A stretch of 62,644 bases of DNA from a bacterium (lineage in GTDB: Bacteria; Armatimonadota; Abditibacteriia; Abditibacteriales; Abditibacteriaceae): the NCBI GenBank assembly GCA_004172935.1, contig SDZD01000037.1, positions 1-62,644 on the forward strand, in the 5' to 3' direction. The translations under genes and the position numbers were made by a program. A model generated the notes under the pieces. The model had not been told where the DNA came from, searched no databases, and saw nothing but the letters and a program-made list of their open reading frames with translations. Below are positions 1 to 7,012 of this stretch, piece after piece (position 1 is the first letter of the stretch; every line of letters starts with the position of its first letter).

Positions 1-499
1 CTTTATTGCCGCCGCGTCCGCCGAACATTTCGCCGAAGAGGTCGCCGATGCCGCCACCAAATCCGCCGCCGCTTGCTCCTGGCATTCCTTCGCCACGGAA
101 GTCGGGGCGGGCACCGCCCCCGGCGCCGCCGCGCTGGGCTTGTTGGGCCTGTTGCAACAGGTCTTCGAGGTTGAGACCGCCGGGCATTCCGCCCTGACCC
201 GCGAACGGGTTGCCGCCACCACCTACGCCGCCACCGCTGGGGCCGCGTGAGGCGTATTGCTCGTAGCCGGGAGGGATTTTGTCGAAGTTTTCGCCGAACT
301 GATCGTACAGCTTGCGCTTTTGGGGGTCGGAGAGAACATCGTTGGCGGAGCTGATTTCCTTGAACTTCGCTTCGGCGTCTGGGTTATTCGGGTTAACGTC
401 CGGGTGGTACTGGCGCGCGAGCTTGCGATAGGCGCTTCTAACTGCCTTCTCGTCAGCGGCGCGGTCAATGCCCAGAACAGCGTAATAGTCTCTCGCCAT
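1..499 (-). CDS. dnaJ: DnaJ-type J-domain co-chaperone (3' part outside window)
   Basis: The reverse strand is open from an ATG at 499 to the window edge and gives 166 residues of a J-domain co-chaperone, which stimulates the ATPase of DnaK. Residues 1-70 form the J domain, with the diagnostic HPD at 32-34 inside QYHPDVN, and after about residue 86 comes a long Gly/Phe-rich segment with GGFGGGIGDLFGEMFGG. A clear ribosome site (AGGAGA) lies about 10 bases before the start. It is the last visible gene of the dnaK-hsp20 operon. The zinc-finger region that separates class A DnaJ from CbpA-like class B proteins lies outside the window, so the subtype is open. Confidence 0.92.
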   Translation of the reverse strand, partial: MARDYYAVLGIDRAADEKAVRSAYRKLARQYHPDVNPNNPDAEAKFKEISSANDVLSDPQKRKLYDQFGENFDKIPPGYEQYASRGPSGGGVGGGGNPFAGQGGMPGGLNLEDLLQQAQQAQRGGAGGGARPDFRGEGMPGASGGGFGGGIGDLFGEMFGGRGGNK

Positions 500-585
500 A
501 GTTAGTTGTTCTCCTGCCGCCTCAGCGCGGCTGGTTTATTTCGTTGGATGAGTCCAAATGCCTGTCGAACTCGGCCCACATTTGG

Positions 586-999
586 TTATCTGCTCCCAAT
601 CTCGATTTGTCGTGGCCCTGCGCTTTGCTTCTTGGGCAAGCGCAGCGTTAACACCCCGTTCTCGAAAGTCGCCTCGATGTGGTCGGCATCGATTTCGGTT
701 TGAAGCTGGAAGGCGCGCGAGAAGGAGCCGTAGCGCCGCTCCAGGCGGCGGAACTGTTCGCCCTCGACCACACACTGGCGCTGACGTTCGCCGGAGATGC
801 GCAGAGTGTCGCCGTCCAACTCGACCGAAATTTCTTCTTTGGTCATGCCGGGGATTTCGGCTTGTAAGACGATCTCATTTTTATTCTCGACCACGTCCAC
901 AGCGGGCGTCCACGTGCGGCTTTCCGTTTCTAATTCTGTAAATAGGCGATGCATCTGCGATTGCAGGTCGTGCATCTCACGCGAAATTAGCAGGCTCAT
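586..999 (-). CDS. Hsp20/alpha-crystallin small heat-shock protein
   Basis: A 137-residue small heat-shock protein, an ATP-independent holdase that keeps unfolding clients soluble for DnaK. The alpha-crystallin domain covers roughly residues 33-125, seen in AEIPGMTKEEISVEL and the conserved C-terminal strand ENGVLTLRLPK. The ATG at 999 directly abuts the stop codon of the upstream membrane protein (TAA then ATG, no gap), so translation is probably coupled. dnaJ follows after 86 bases. The position between dnaK and dnaJ supports heat-shock regulation with the whole operon. Confidence 0.95.
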   Translation of the reverse strand: MSLLISREMHDLQSQMHRLFTELETESRTWTPAVDVVENKNEIVLQAEIPGMTKEEISVELDGDTLRISGERQRQCVVEGEQFRRLERRYGSFSRAFQLQTEIDADHIEATFENGVLTLRLPKKQSAGPRQIEIGSR

Positions 1000-1575
1000 T
1001 TAATGGTCTTCTCCTTCTTTCAAGTGGCGGTCAATACCGGGGCGCAGTTGGCTATTTCTCAATATATCGAGCAAGAGCGCTGTTGCCACTGGTGCGGCTA
1101 TACAAAAGAATAGTGCTAGATAAAAGCTGGGGATTTTAAGCCAAGACCCCAGAAAATATGTTTTTTGAGTGGAGGCACGAAAAATAAGTTTCCAAGTGCT
1201 TACTACGCTCAAAACTCCCATCGATACCGCTCCTGTCATGATGGAAGTGCTTGAGACCATCCCGTGAACTGTTTGCAGCGGTTTATGAAATTTTGCGCCT
1301 GTGTAAATGCATATTCCAACCCATACGACAAAGAGAGCGCTCCAGCCTATGTCGGTCTTTCCCGATGGGAAATCAAGTTCACATTCGGGGGTTAGACGGA
1401 AACATATATTCACCAGGAAAAAAGCAGACCATAGGCCGAAGATTGAGACGAAATTTGGAAACCGAGTTGCTGCCACGTGCAACAAGATGTAAGCGATTGT
1501 ACCAACCAAAGATGAAGCAAGAACCAGAGTAAAAAAAACTAGTGCGGCTTGCATGAAAGGCATGAACATCGTCAT
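1000..1575 (-). CDS. Unknown membrane protein of the heat-shock operon, copy 2
   Basis: A 191-residue protein that I do not recognise, with about four to five hydrophobic segments (near residues 8-32, 42-58, 78-95, 110-125 and 145-170) and no obvious catalytic motif. Its C-terminal tail reads RPGIDRHLKEGEDH; the next gene upstream ends in nearly the same tail, so the two are tandem paralogs. Its start abuts the stop of that paralog (TAG then ATG) and its stop abuts the hsp20 start, so it is embedded in the chaperone operon. The hydrophilic tail is likely cytoplasmic. A role in membrane-stress handling is only an inference from position. Confidence 0.75.
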   Translation of the reverse strand: MTMFMPFMQAALVFFTLVLASSLVGTIAYILLHVAATRFPNFVSIFGLWSAFFLVNICFRLTPECELDFPSGKTDIGWSALFVVWVGICIYTGAKFHKPLQTVHGMVSSTSIMTGAVSMGVLSVVSTWKLIFRASTQKTYFLGSWLKIPSFYLALFFCIAAPVATALLLDILRNSQLRPGIDRHLKEGEDH

Positions 1576-2097
1576 CTATAGGTTTGTGTTTTCGCCGTTT
1601 CTCAGGTGGCGGTCGATGCCGGGGCGAGTGCGCGAATTATGAATAATCCAGCGCAGAAGCGAGATGGAAGCGGGTGTTAGCAGCAGACCGAGGAAGATTC
1701 CCCACAACACTTTGGGGTCGCCCATTGCGAACAACAGAGGGCGACTTCCGTACTGGCTGATGAGGGTAAAAACGGCGAGGCTGCTGGCGATAGAGAGCAG
1801 GTAGGTCAGCAGAGACAGCCCGAAATGGGCGCTCCACGCTCCACCGTCTTCGTCCATTGCCTTCTCACAGAACGCAGCCGCGATACTGGGGATTATGGCA
1901 AACAGCGCGAGAACCAGAATGATAACTGGCTGAACAAGCAGAAAAATCGCCGAGACGAGTAGGGTTAGTTTGCCAAAAATCTCTCTGATTCTCGAAGGAG
2001 ATAGCCGAAGCGCCCAGTAGCTGAAACACCCCCCAATGGACGCAATCGCGAACCACAACATGAATTGCAGCAGCGATTGCATCCAGAGGGGAATCAT
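1576..2097 (-). CDS. Unknown membrane protein of the heat-shock operon, copy 1
   Basis: A 173-residue protein with about four hydrophobic segments (near residues 8-30, 40-70, 95-115 and 125-148). It ends RTRPGIDRHLRNGENTNL, matching the tail of the downstream paralog. Its ATG lies 6 bases after the dnaK stop and its stop abuts the next gene, so the four genes dnaK, this one, its paralog and hsp20 are read as one unit. An internal Met at residue 6 is an alternative start. No function can be assigned; the family was not recognised. Confidence 0.75.
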   Translation of the reverse strand: MIPLWMQSLLQFMLWFAIASIGGCFSYWALRLSPSRIREIFGKLTLLVSAIFLLVQPVIILVLALFAIIPSIAAAFCEKAMDEDGGAWSAHFGLSLLTYLLSIASSLAVFTLISQYGSRPLLFAMGDPKVLWGIFLGLLLTPASISLLRWIIHNSRTRPGIDRHLRNGENTNL

Positions 2098-2103
2098 CTC
2101 ACT

Positions 2104-3948
2104 TTAGCGGTCGGTTACTTCGCCTTCGACAACCTCGCCTTCGACCGTCTGGCCGTTGGCAGTGTCGCCGTCCTGTGTGCCACCTGCATCGGTTGTTCCG
2201 GCGTTCTGAGCCTGAGCATACAGGCTGGCTCCAGCGGCCTGGAATGCCTGGGTCAGCTTTTCGTTAGCCGACTTGTAGCGTCCAGCGTCGTCGCCTTCGA
2301 GGGCCGAACGGGCCTCGTTCAGAGCGCTCTGCAACTCGTCTTTTTCGTTGGCGCCGATTTTGTCGCCGTTCTCGGTGACGAACTTCTGCGATTGGAATAT
2401 GAGTTGGTCGAGTTCGTTTTTGGCCTCGACTTTCTCGCGGCGCTCGGCGTCGGACTGAGCGTTCTTCTCGGCCTCTTCGATGAGGCGGTTGATGTCGCCC
2501 TTATCCAACGAGGAGCTGCCAGTGATGGTGATCTTCTGCTCTTTGCCCGTGGTCTGTTCTTTTGCAGCGACGTTCAAGATGCCGTTGGCGTCGATGTCGA
2601 AGGTCACTTCGACTTTGGGCATACCGCGAGGTGCGGGTGGGATGTCGTTGAGGTGGAAGACACCGAGCAACTTGTTGTCTGCCGCGAATTTGCGCTCGCC
2701 CTGGAAGATTTTGATTTCCACGCTGGGCTGGTTGTCGGCAGCCGTGGTGTAGACCTCGCTCTTCTTGTGAGGGATGGCGGTGTTGCGCTCGATCATGACA
2801 GTCATGACGCCGCCCAGAGTTTCGACACCCAGCGAAAGCGGGGTAACGTCAACGAGAACCATTCCGGTTCCGGTGCTGGGGTTCGACAGGTTGTTGGCCT
2901 GAACCGCTGCACCAACGGCCACCGCTTCATCGGGGTTAACCGAGATGTTGGGGGTTTTGCCGGTGATCTGCTTGACCAAGTCGGTGACGGCGGGCATACG
3001 GGTCGAGCCACCGACGAGAACGACTTCATCGACTTCGTTGGGTTTGACGCCAGCATCGTTGAGCGCTTGCACGAATGGCTTGCGGGTGCGCTCCAACAGG
3101 TCGTGGGTGATTTCCTGGAACTTGGCGCGGGTGATGTCGAGGTTCAAGTGCTTCGGACCGTTCTGGTCTGCCGTGATGAAGGGCAGGTTGACGTTGGTCG
3201 AAACGGCGCTCGAAAGCTCGATTTTGGCTTTTTCGGCTTCCACTTTCAAACGCTGCAAAGCCTGTGGGTCTTTGCGAAGGTCAACGCCTTCGGTGCGCTG
3301 GAAGGTGTCGGCGAGGAAGTTCACGATGCGCTCGTCGAAGTCGTCGCCACCCAAGCGGGTGTCGCCAGCGGTAGCGCGCACTTCGAGAAGACCTTCGGAA
3401 ATTTCCAGAACGGTTACGTCGAAGGTGCCGCCGCCAAGGTCGTAAACGATGATGGTTTCTTCTTTGCCCGCACGGTCCAGACCGTAGGCGATAGCCGCAG
3501 CGGTTGGCTCGTTGATGATGCGCAAAACGTTGAGGCCAGCGATTTCACCAGCGGTTTTGGTGGCCTGACGCTGCGAGTCGTCGAAGTAAGCGGGAACGGT
3601 GATAACCGCATCGGTGACGGTTTCGCCCAGACGTGCTTCGGCGTCGGCTTTGAGCTTCTGGAGGATCATCGCCGAAATCTCTTCGGGCGAGTATTCTTTT
3701 CCGTCGATTTCAACGCGGTGACGGGTGCCCATTTCGCGCTTGATGGAGCGAATGGTGCGCTGTGAGTTCAAAACAGCCTGACGCTTAGCCAGGTCGCCGA
3801 CGAGACGTTCGCCGGTCTTAGAAAACGCAACGATGGACGGCGTTGTGCGCGCGCCTTCGGCGTTTAGTAAAACTTCGGGGTCGCCGCCCTGTACGACGGA
3901 GACAACGGAGTTAGTGGTTCCTAGGTCAATTCCAACAGCTCTTGGCAT
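2104..3948 (-). CDS. dnaK: Molecular chaperone DnaK (Hsp70)
   Basis: A complete 614-residue Hsp70. The N-terminal ATPase domain carries GIDLGTTNSVV near residue 6, the phosphate-2 motif YDLGGGTFDVT and the adenosine motif VGGSTRMPAV; the substrate-binding domain follows with VTPLSLGVETLGG and a helical lid, and the protein ends in an acidic EGEVVEGEVTDR tail. The open frame continues ten codons further upstream, but the ATG at 3948 gives the family N-terminus MPRAVGIDLG and is preceded by AGAGGGGAA. It heads the operon for two membrane proteins, hsp20 and dnaJ; grpE is not in this cluster. Expression is probably repressed by an HspR-type regulator through the HAIR site at 3992-4012. Confidence 0.97.
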   Translation of the reverse strand: MPRAVGIDLGTTNSVVSVVQGGDPEVLLNAEGARTTPSIVAFSKTGERLVGDLAKRQAVLNSQRTIRSIKREMGTRHRVEIDGKEYSPEEISAMILQKLKADAEARLGETVTDAVITVPAYFDDSQRQATKTAGEIAGLNVLRIINEPTAAAIAYGLDRAGKEETIIVYDLGGGTFDVTVLEISEGLLEVRATAGDTRLGGDDFDERIVNFLADTFQRTEGVDLRKDPQALQRLKVEAEKAKIELSSAVSTNVNLPFITADQNGPKHLNLDITRAKFQEITHDLLERTRKPFVQALNDAGVKPNEVDEVVLVGGSTRMPAVTDLVKQITGKTPNISVNPDEAVAVGAAVQANNLSNPSTGTGMVLVDVTPLSLGVETLGGVMTVMIERNTAIPHKKSEVYTTAADNQPSVEIKIFQGERKFAADNKLLGVFHLNDIPPAPRGMPKVEVTFDIDANGILNVAAKEQTTGKEQKITITGSSSLDKGDINRLIEEAEKNAQSDAERREKVEAKNELDQLIFQSQKFVTENGDKIGANEKDELQSALNEARSALEGDDAGRYKSANEKLTQAFQAAGASLYAQAQNAGTTDAGGTQDGDTANGQTVEGEVVEGEVTDR

Positions 3949-3968
3949 AATAGTAGATTCCCCTCTGA

Positions 3969-3990
3969 GGTTGAACATTCCTATTCAACC
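3969..3990. repeat. Perfect inverted repeat in the dnaK leader
   Basis: GGTTGAA at 3969-3975 is mirrored by TTCAACC at 3984-3990 across 8 bases. It sits between the HAIR operator and the dnaK start. It could fold as a leader hairpin close to the ribosome site or be a second protein-binding site; sequence alone does not decide. Confidence 0.6.
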
Positions 3991-3991
3991 C

Positions 3992-4012
3992 CTTGAGTGT
4001 TTGGCACTCAAC
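3992..4012 (-). promoter_or_regulatory. HAIR operator (HspR-associated inverted repeat)
   Basis: On the plus strand CTTGAGT, 7 bases, ACTCAAC. The HAIR consensus is CTTGAGT-N7-ACTCAAG, so 13 of 14 arm bases match. It ends 44 bases before the dnaK start, where HspR would block transcription. Read on the minus strand, TTGAGT followed after 17 bases by TTGAAT could be the overlapping -35/-10 pair. No hspR gene is in the window, so the regulator is inferred. Confidence 0.8.
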
Positions 4013-4071
4013 TAAACGAGCTTAAGACGCTCATGGTTCCAGTGATTTGCTGCCATTAAACTCGTTTACCA

Positions 4072-5190
4072 ATGACCGCCAAAGTTTTGTCCCCTCTCGC
4101 TCTCCTAGTCCTCGGTTGCCAGATTGCCTTTGCGCAGCCCGCGACTGACGTACCGACTAAGACTACCAACCCCGCCAATCTGAAGAACGGTTTCCCGGCT
4201 CCTCTCGATGAGAAGAAGATCATGGACGAAACCAAAGCGTTCATGGAGATGACGCCCGAAAAGCAGAAGGCGTTTATGCGGGGGATGACTGAAAACATTC
4301 TGCGTATGGCTTTGACGCGGGCCAAGTTCAAAGACACAAAGCTGCAAGACGACATCGTGCAATTCGTCAATGAACAAGAAGACTTTCGAGTGGATGTGCG
4401 CGCGGCTGGCGGGAAACTATATATGGCATTAAAGGCTACTGATGCCCCCGTAGATGCCAAAGTGGTGGAAGGATTGTTGAGCGAGTATGTGGCCGCTGCC
4501 GATGAAGTGAGATCCGAGCGAATAGTTGCCACCAAGGGGCTTGACCAGAAAATTGGCTTTAGCCGTTTCCCTCATCTACAGGCATTTCTGCAGACGAACG
4601 GAATCATCGGCGAGTCGGCGGTTTTGCAGGGCGACATCATCATGATTGGAACTCTGGCTGCGGGCAGTTTGGATATCAAGCCCGATTTGACTAAGTTGCC
4701 TGATGCCAAAACGCTTGAGAAGAAGAAAGTGGATACGCAAACCTTCCTGAACATGACTCCCGTGCAAAGGAAGGCCCACATGCGCGAACTCGACCATGAC
4801 ATATTGCGTAGCGCTTTGTCGGCTAATGGCTTCAACGACCAGAAGTTGCAGGATGAAATCTTGCTTTTTGTCGATGAGCAGGAACAAGCGCGCGAAGAAC
4901 TGCGCGATAGTGGAGGGAAGATTCATCTGGCGTTGGAGCCATATGGAAAGCCAACCGATGCTGAGGGGATGGAACTGTTGTTGAAGGATTATCTGGCTGT
5001 TGTTGAGAAGGCCAAAGCGCAGCGCAAGCAGGCTGAAGACGCCTTCGCTGCGAAAATCGGCCTCAGCACGAATCTGAAGTTGCGCGCCACCTTACTTTTA
5101 CAGGGCATCATCGGTGATGAGTCATCGCTAACAGGCGACATTGTCATGGTTGGCTCGATGTCATCCAGCGTATTGACTGTCAAAGATTAG
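4072..5190 (+). CDS. Secreted protein built of two homologous ~147-residue units
   Basis: A 372-residue protein of unknown function with an N-terminal signal peptide (hydrophobic residues 5-20, probable cleavage after AFA at 22). Residues 57-203 and 225-371 are two copies of the same unit: MTPEKQKAFMRGM matches MTPVQRKAHMREL, KLQDDIVQFVNEQE matches KLQDEILLFVDEQE, and GIIGESAVLQGDIIMIG matches GIIGDESSLTGDIVMVG. The first half of each unit is helical and charged, the second ends in hydrophobic strands. It is divergent from dnaK across about 120 bases. The family was not recognised; a periplasmic or surface location is inferred from the signal peptide. Confidence 0.8.
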   Translation: MTAKVLSPLALLVLGCQIAFAQPATDVPTKTTNPANLKNGFPAPLDEKKIMDETKAFMEMTPEKQKAFMRGMTENILRMALTRAKFKDTKLQDDIVQFVNEQEDFRVDVRAAGGKLYMALKATDAPVDAKVVEGLLSEYVAAADEVRSERIVATKGLDQKIGFSRFPHLQAFLQTNGIIGESAVLQGDIIMIGTLAAGSLDIKPDLTKLPDAKTLEKKKVDTQTFLNMTPVQRKAHMRELDHDILRSALSANGFNDQKLQDEILLFVDEQEQAREELRDSGGKIHLALEPYGKPTDAEGMELLLKDYLAVVEKAKAQRKQAEDAFAAKIGLSTNLKLRATLLLQGIIGDESSLTGDIVMVGSMSSSVLTVKD

Positions 5191-5439
5191 GCGGTGTGAA
5201 ACCGCAGCCAACGAAGTAGCCGGCCTTCGCCGACAAATAGCGCCAGAAAGTGCCGCACATTGGAGAAACATTAAGGGGCGCGCTTTGCGCGGGCTGGATG
5301 GAGCGCAGGACTAAAGTCCGCGCTATATGGCTAAAGCCACCTTTCCGCCTTCGCGGAAACAGCAGGGGCGCTGCGCGCGCTGGATTTAGGTTACTGCTTG
5401 TTTGAGCCTGTGGGGGGGGACGCATAAACTCGCGTTGTA
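5191..5439. repeat. Intergenic patch of small palindromes
   Basis: No convincing gene. The stretch is a mosaic of short palindromic pieces: GCGGTGTGAAACCGC, CGGCCTTCGCCG, AGGACTAAAGTCC and TGGCTAAAGCCA, with the word CTAAAG repeated inside two of them. This looks like dispersed non-coding repeat material rather than an operator. A 98-codon open frame on the minus strand crosses it but has no coding character. Confidence 0.5.
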
Positions 5440-5967
5440 ATGCCAAACAGCAAGGACATGCCAAGGAAAGCAACAAGTGTTCGGCTATGGGGTAGACGCC
5501 CTTTTGTCGCGCTCAGCGTTCTGCCTTTCGTTGGCGTGGGCGCATACGGGCTGTTTTGGAGTACCAGTCAAATTGCTCTGGACAGGAGGAGTCGTCACTG
5601 GCCCAGCACACTAGGCGTCATCATTCGCTCACAGGTAGAGGAAACCCATGCTAAGAAAACCAGCTACTGGCCCAATGTCGAGTACAAGTACACCGTAGGG
5701 AATCAAAGCTATAGCAACAGCGTAATTCAATTTGGGCAGAACGGTTCTGCGCAGTTGGAAGATGCTAAGGCGACGGTAGCCAAATACAACTCTAGCAGTG
5801 ATGTCAAGGTCTATTACCAGCCCGGCACACCTCAGGTTTCTTGCCTACAGCCGGGGCATCTCTATAGGGAGACATATTTTGCTATTCCTCTCAGTCTCTT
5901 CCTCTTGGGCTTCGGTTTATGGTTAGGGCAATTCCTTTTAGCTAAGGGGAACTTCATCCCAAAATAA
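5440..5967 (+). CDS. DUF3592 domain membrane protein
   Basis: A 175-residue membrane protein with one helix near residues 24-42, a soluble loop and a second helix near 147-167. The loop has the DUF3592 signature: WPSTLGVIIRSQVEE, then PNVEYKYTVGNQSY, an AVAKYN-like segment (ATVAKYN) and VKVYYQPGTPQVSCLQPG. The family is widespread and uncharacterised. It stands alone, 250 bases after the duplicated secreted protein. The second Met (residue 7) is a possible alternative start. Confidence 0.8.
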   Translation: MPNSKDMPRKATSVRLWGRRPFVALSVLPFVGVGAYGLFWSTSQIALDRRSRHWPSTLGVIIRSQVEETHAKKTSYWPNVEYKYTVGNQSYSNSVIQFGQNGSAQLEDAKATVAKYNSSSDVKVYYQPGTPQVSCLQPGHLYRETYFAIPLSLFLLGFGLWLGQFLLAKGNFIPK

Positions 5968-6074
5968 CACTAGTCACAAAACATTAGCACTGGGATATAG
6001 CGATTTCGGCGGTTCTACTACGCTCACCTTGCAATCTCCACACCGCTATGCTCTGCTACCAACTCACACCTATC

Positions 6075-6413
6075 ATGGCAAAGATAACAGTTATTTTTAC
6101 TTCTGGATGGGCGACGGCAATGAAAGTAAGGACCGATCCTATCGATGTAGAATTCTTCCTCTATTTGGAAGGAAATACAATACGCGATGCGCTTACTGCT
6201 GGACTAGCGAAGTACCATACATTCATTTCTCCTTTGTTTAATGAAGGTGAATTGAAAATTCCTCGTTTCTTGAATTTGTGCCTTTGCGAGAAAGGTGGTT
6301 CCGAGCCGATAGCGAGCCACCACTTCCATGATTCTTCAGATATACATCTGCTTGATATGCCTCTTGATGGAGAGTACCAGTTCTCCATTGAATGGGTAAT
6401 AAAAAATTCTTGA
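6075..6413 (+). CDS. Hypothetical protein, about 112 residues
   Basis: A 112-residue frame starting MAKITVIFTSG; an earlier ATG at 6048 would add nine residues. No family recognised. It has an N-terminal strand-rich part, then RFLNLCLCEKGGSEP and an acidic C-terminus, with no signal peptide or membrane segment. Codon use is more AT-rich than its neighbours and no ribosome site is clear, so it may be an acquired orphan or partly decayed gene. It converges on the DUF779 gene. Confidence 0.45.
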   Translation: MAKITVIFTSGWATAMKVRTDPIDVEFFLYLEGNTIRDALTAGLAKYHTFISPLFNEGELKIPRFLNLCLCEKGGSEPIASHHFHDSSDIHLLDMPLDGEYQFSIEWVIKNS

Positions 6414-6440
6414 ATTGTATTTGAGATATAGCCCATTCGA

Positions 6441-6833
6441 TCAGCCTGTGGGTGGGGCGCCTTCGATTTCCAGTTGTGTCTCTTCTTCGGGCGTGTAGAT
6501 GCGCGAGCGGGTTAGAAAGCGGATGCCTTCGGGGGCTTCGAGCGAGAAGCCGCTGCCGCGACCTTTGACCACGTCGATGATGAGGTGGGTGTGGCGCCAG
6601 TAGTTGAACTGGGAGCCGCTGATATAGAACGGGCATCCCGCGATTTCGCCGAGTAGTACGTCGCTGCCGCCAACACGAAATTCGCCCTGTGGGTAGCACA
6701 TCGGGGCGCTGCCATCGCAGCAACCGCCGGATTGGTGGAACATGAGAGGGCCGTGTTCGGCGCGCAGTTTCTCGACCCACTGCGCCGCTTCGGGGGTGAT
6801 GCTGACTCGTTCGATTTTTGTTGGCGTGGACAT
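6441..6833 (-). CDS. DUF779 protein, partner of aldehyde dehydrogenase
   Basis: A 130-residue DUF779 protein. The family signature is visible as MFHQSGGCCDGSAPMCYP and FYISGSQFNYWRHTHLIIDV, with conserved Cys and His residues that could bind metal. DUF779 genes are typically found beside acetaldehyde/aldehyde dehydrogenases of the ExaC/AcoD type, and here the dehydrogenase lies just upstream on the same strand. The frame is open to 6908, but ATG at 6833 (MSTPTKIERV) has AAAGGAA before it and gives the usual length. The biochemical role of the family is not established to my knowledge. Confidence 0.9.
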   Translation of the reverse strand: MSTPTKIERVSITPEAAQWVEKLRAEHGPLMFHQSGGCCDGSAPMCYPQGEFRVGGSDVLLGEIAGCPFYISGSQFNYWRHTHLIIDVVKGRGSGFSLEAPEGIRFLTRSRIYTPEEETQLEIEGAPPTG

Positions 6834-6865
6834 GTGGTGGATTCCTTTGGGGTGGGTTAGTTGGA

Positions 6866-7003
6866 GTAGGGCGGTGCCACCATTAACCTTTGGCTCATTC
6901 AGTTGCAATTGCCCCTGTAGGGGCGAACCTTGTGTTCGCCCTCAAACAGTTCGCCATCACTCGCAACTGAAATTGTCAACGGTTAATGGTGGCACCGCCC
7001 TAC
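6866..7003. repeat. 138-bp hairpin (MITE-like) between ALDH and DUF779 genes
   Basis: The 23 bases at 6866-6888 (starting GTAGGGCGGTGCCACC) are perfectly complementary to 6981-7003. After a 10-base mismatch the pairing resumes with TCAGTTGC (6899-6906) and GCAACTGA (6963-6970). The centre holds a CCCCTGTAGGGG palindrome and two GCGAAC/GTTCGC words. No protein is encoded. This is the form of a miniature inverted-repeat element; no target-site duplication is obvious. Confidence 0.8.
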
Positions 7004-7012
7004 GGTCGCGGT

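Noticed and set aside
2065..3765. 566-codon open frame on the plus strand opposite dnaK
   Set aside because: It is the antisense shadow of dnaK, created by codon bias; the dnaK reading has all the family motifs.
5180..5476. 98-codon frame on the minus strand
   Set aside because: It runs through a patch of palindromes and overlaps a real gene start; composition is not protein-like.
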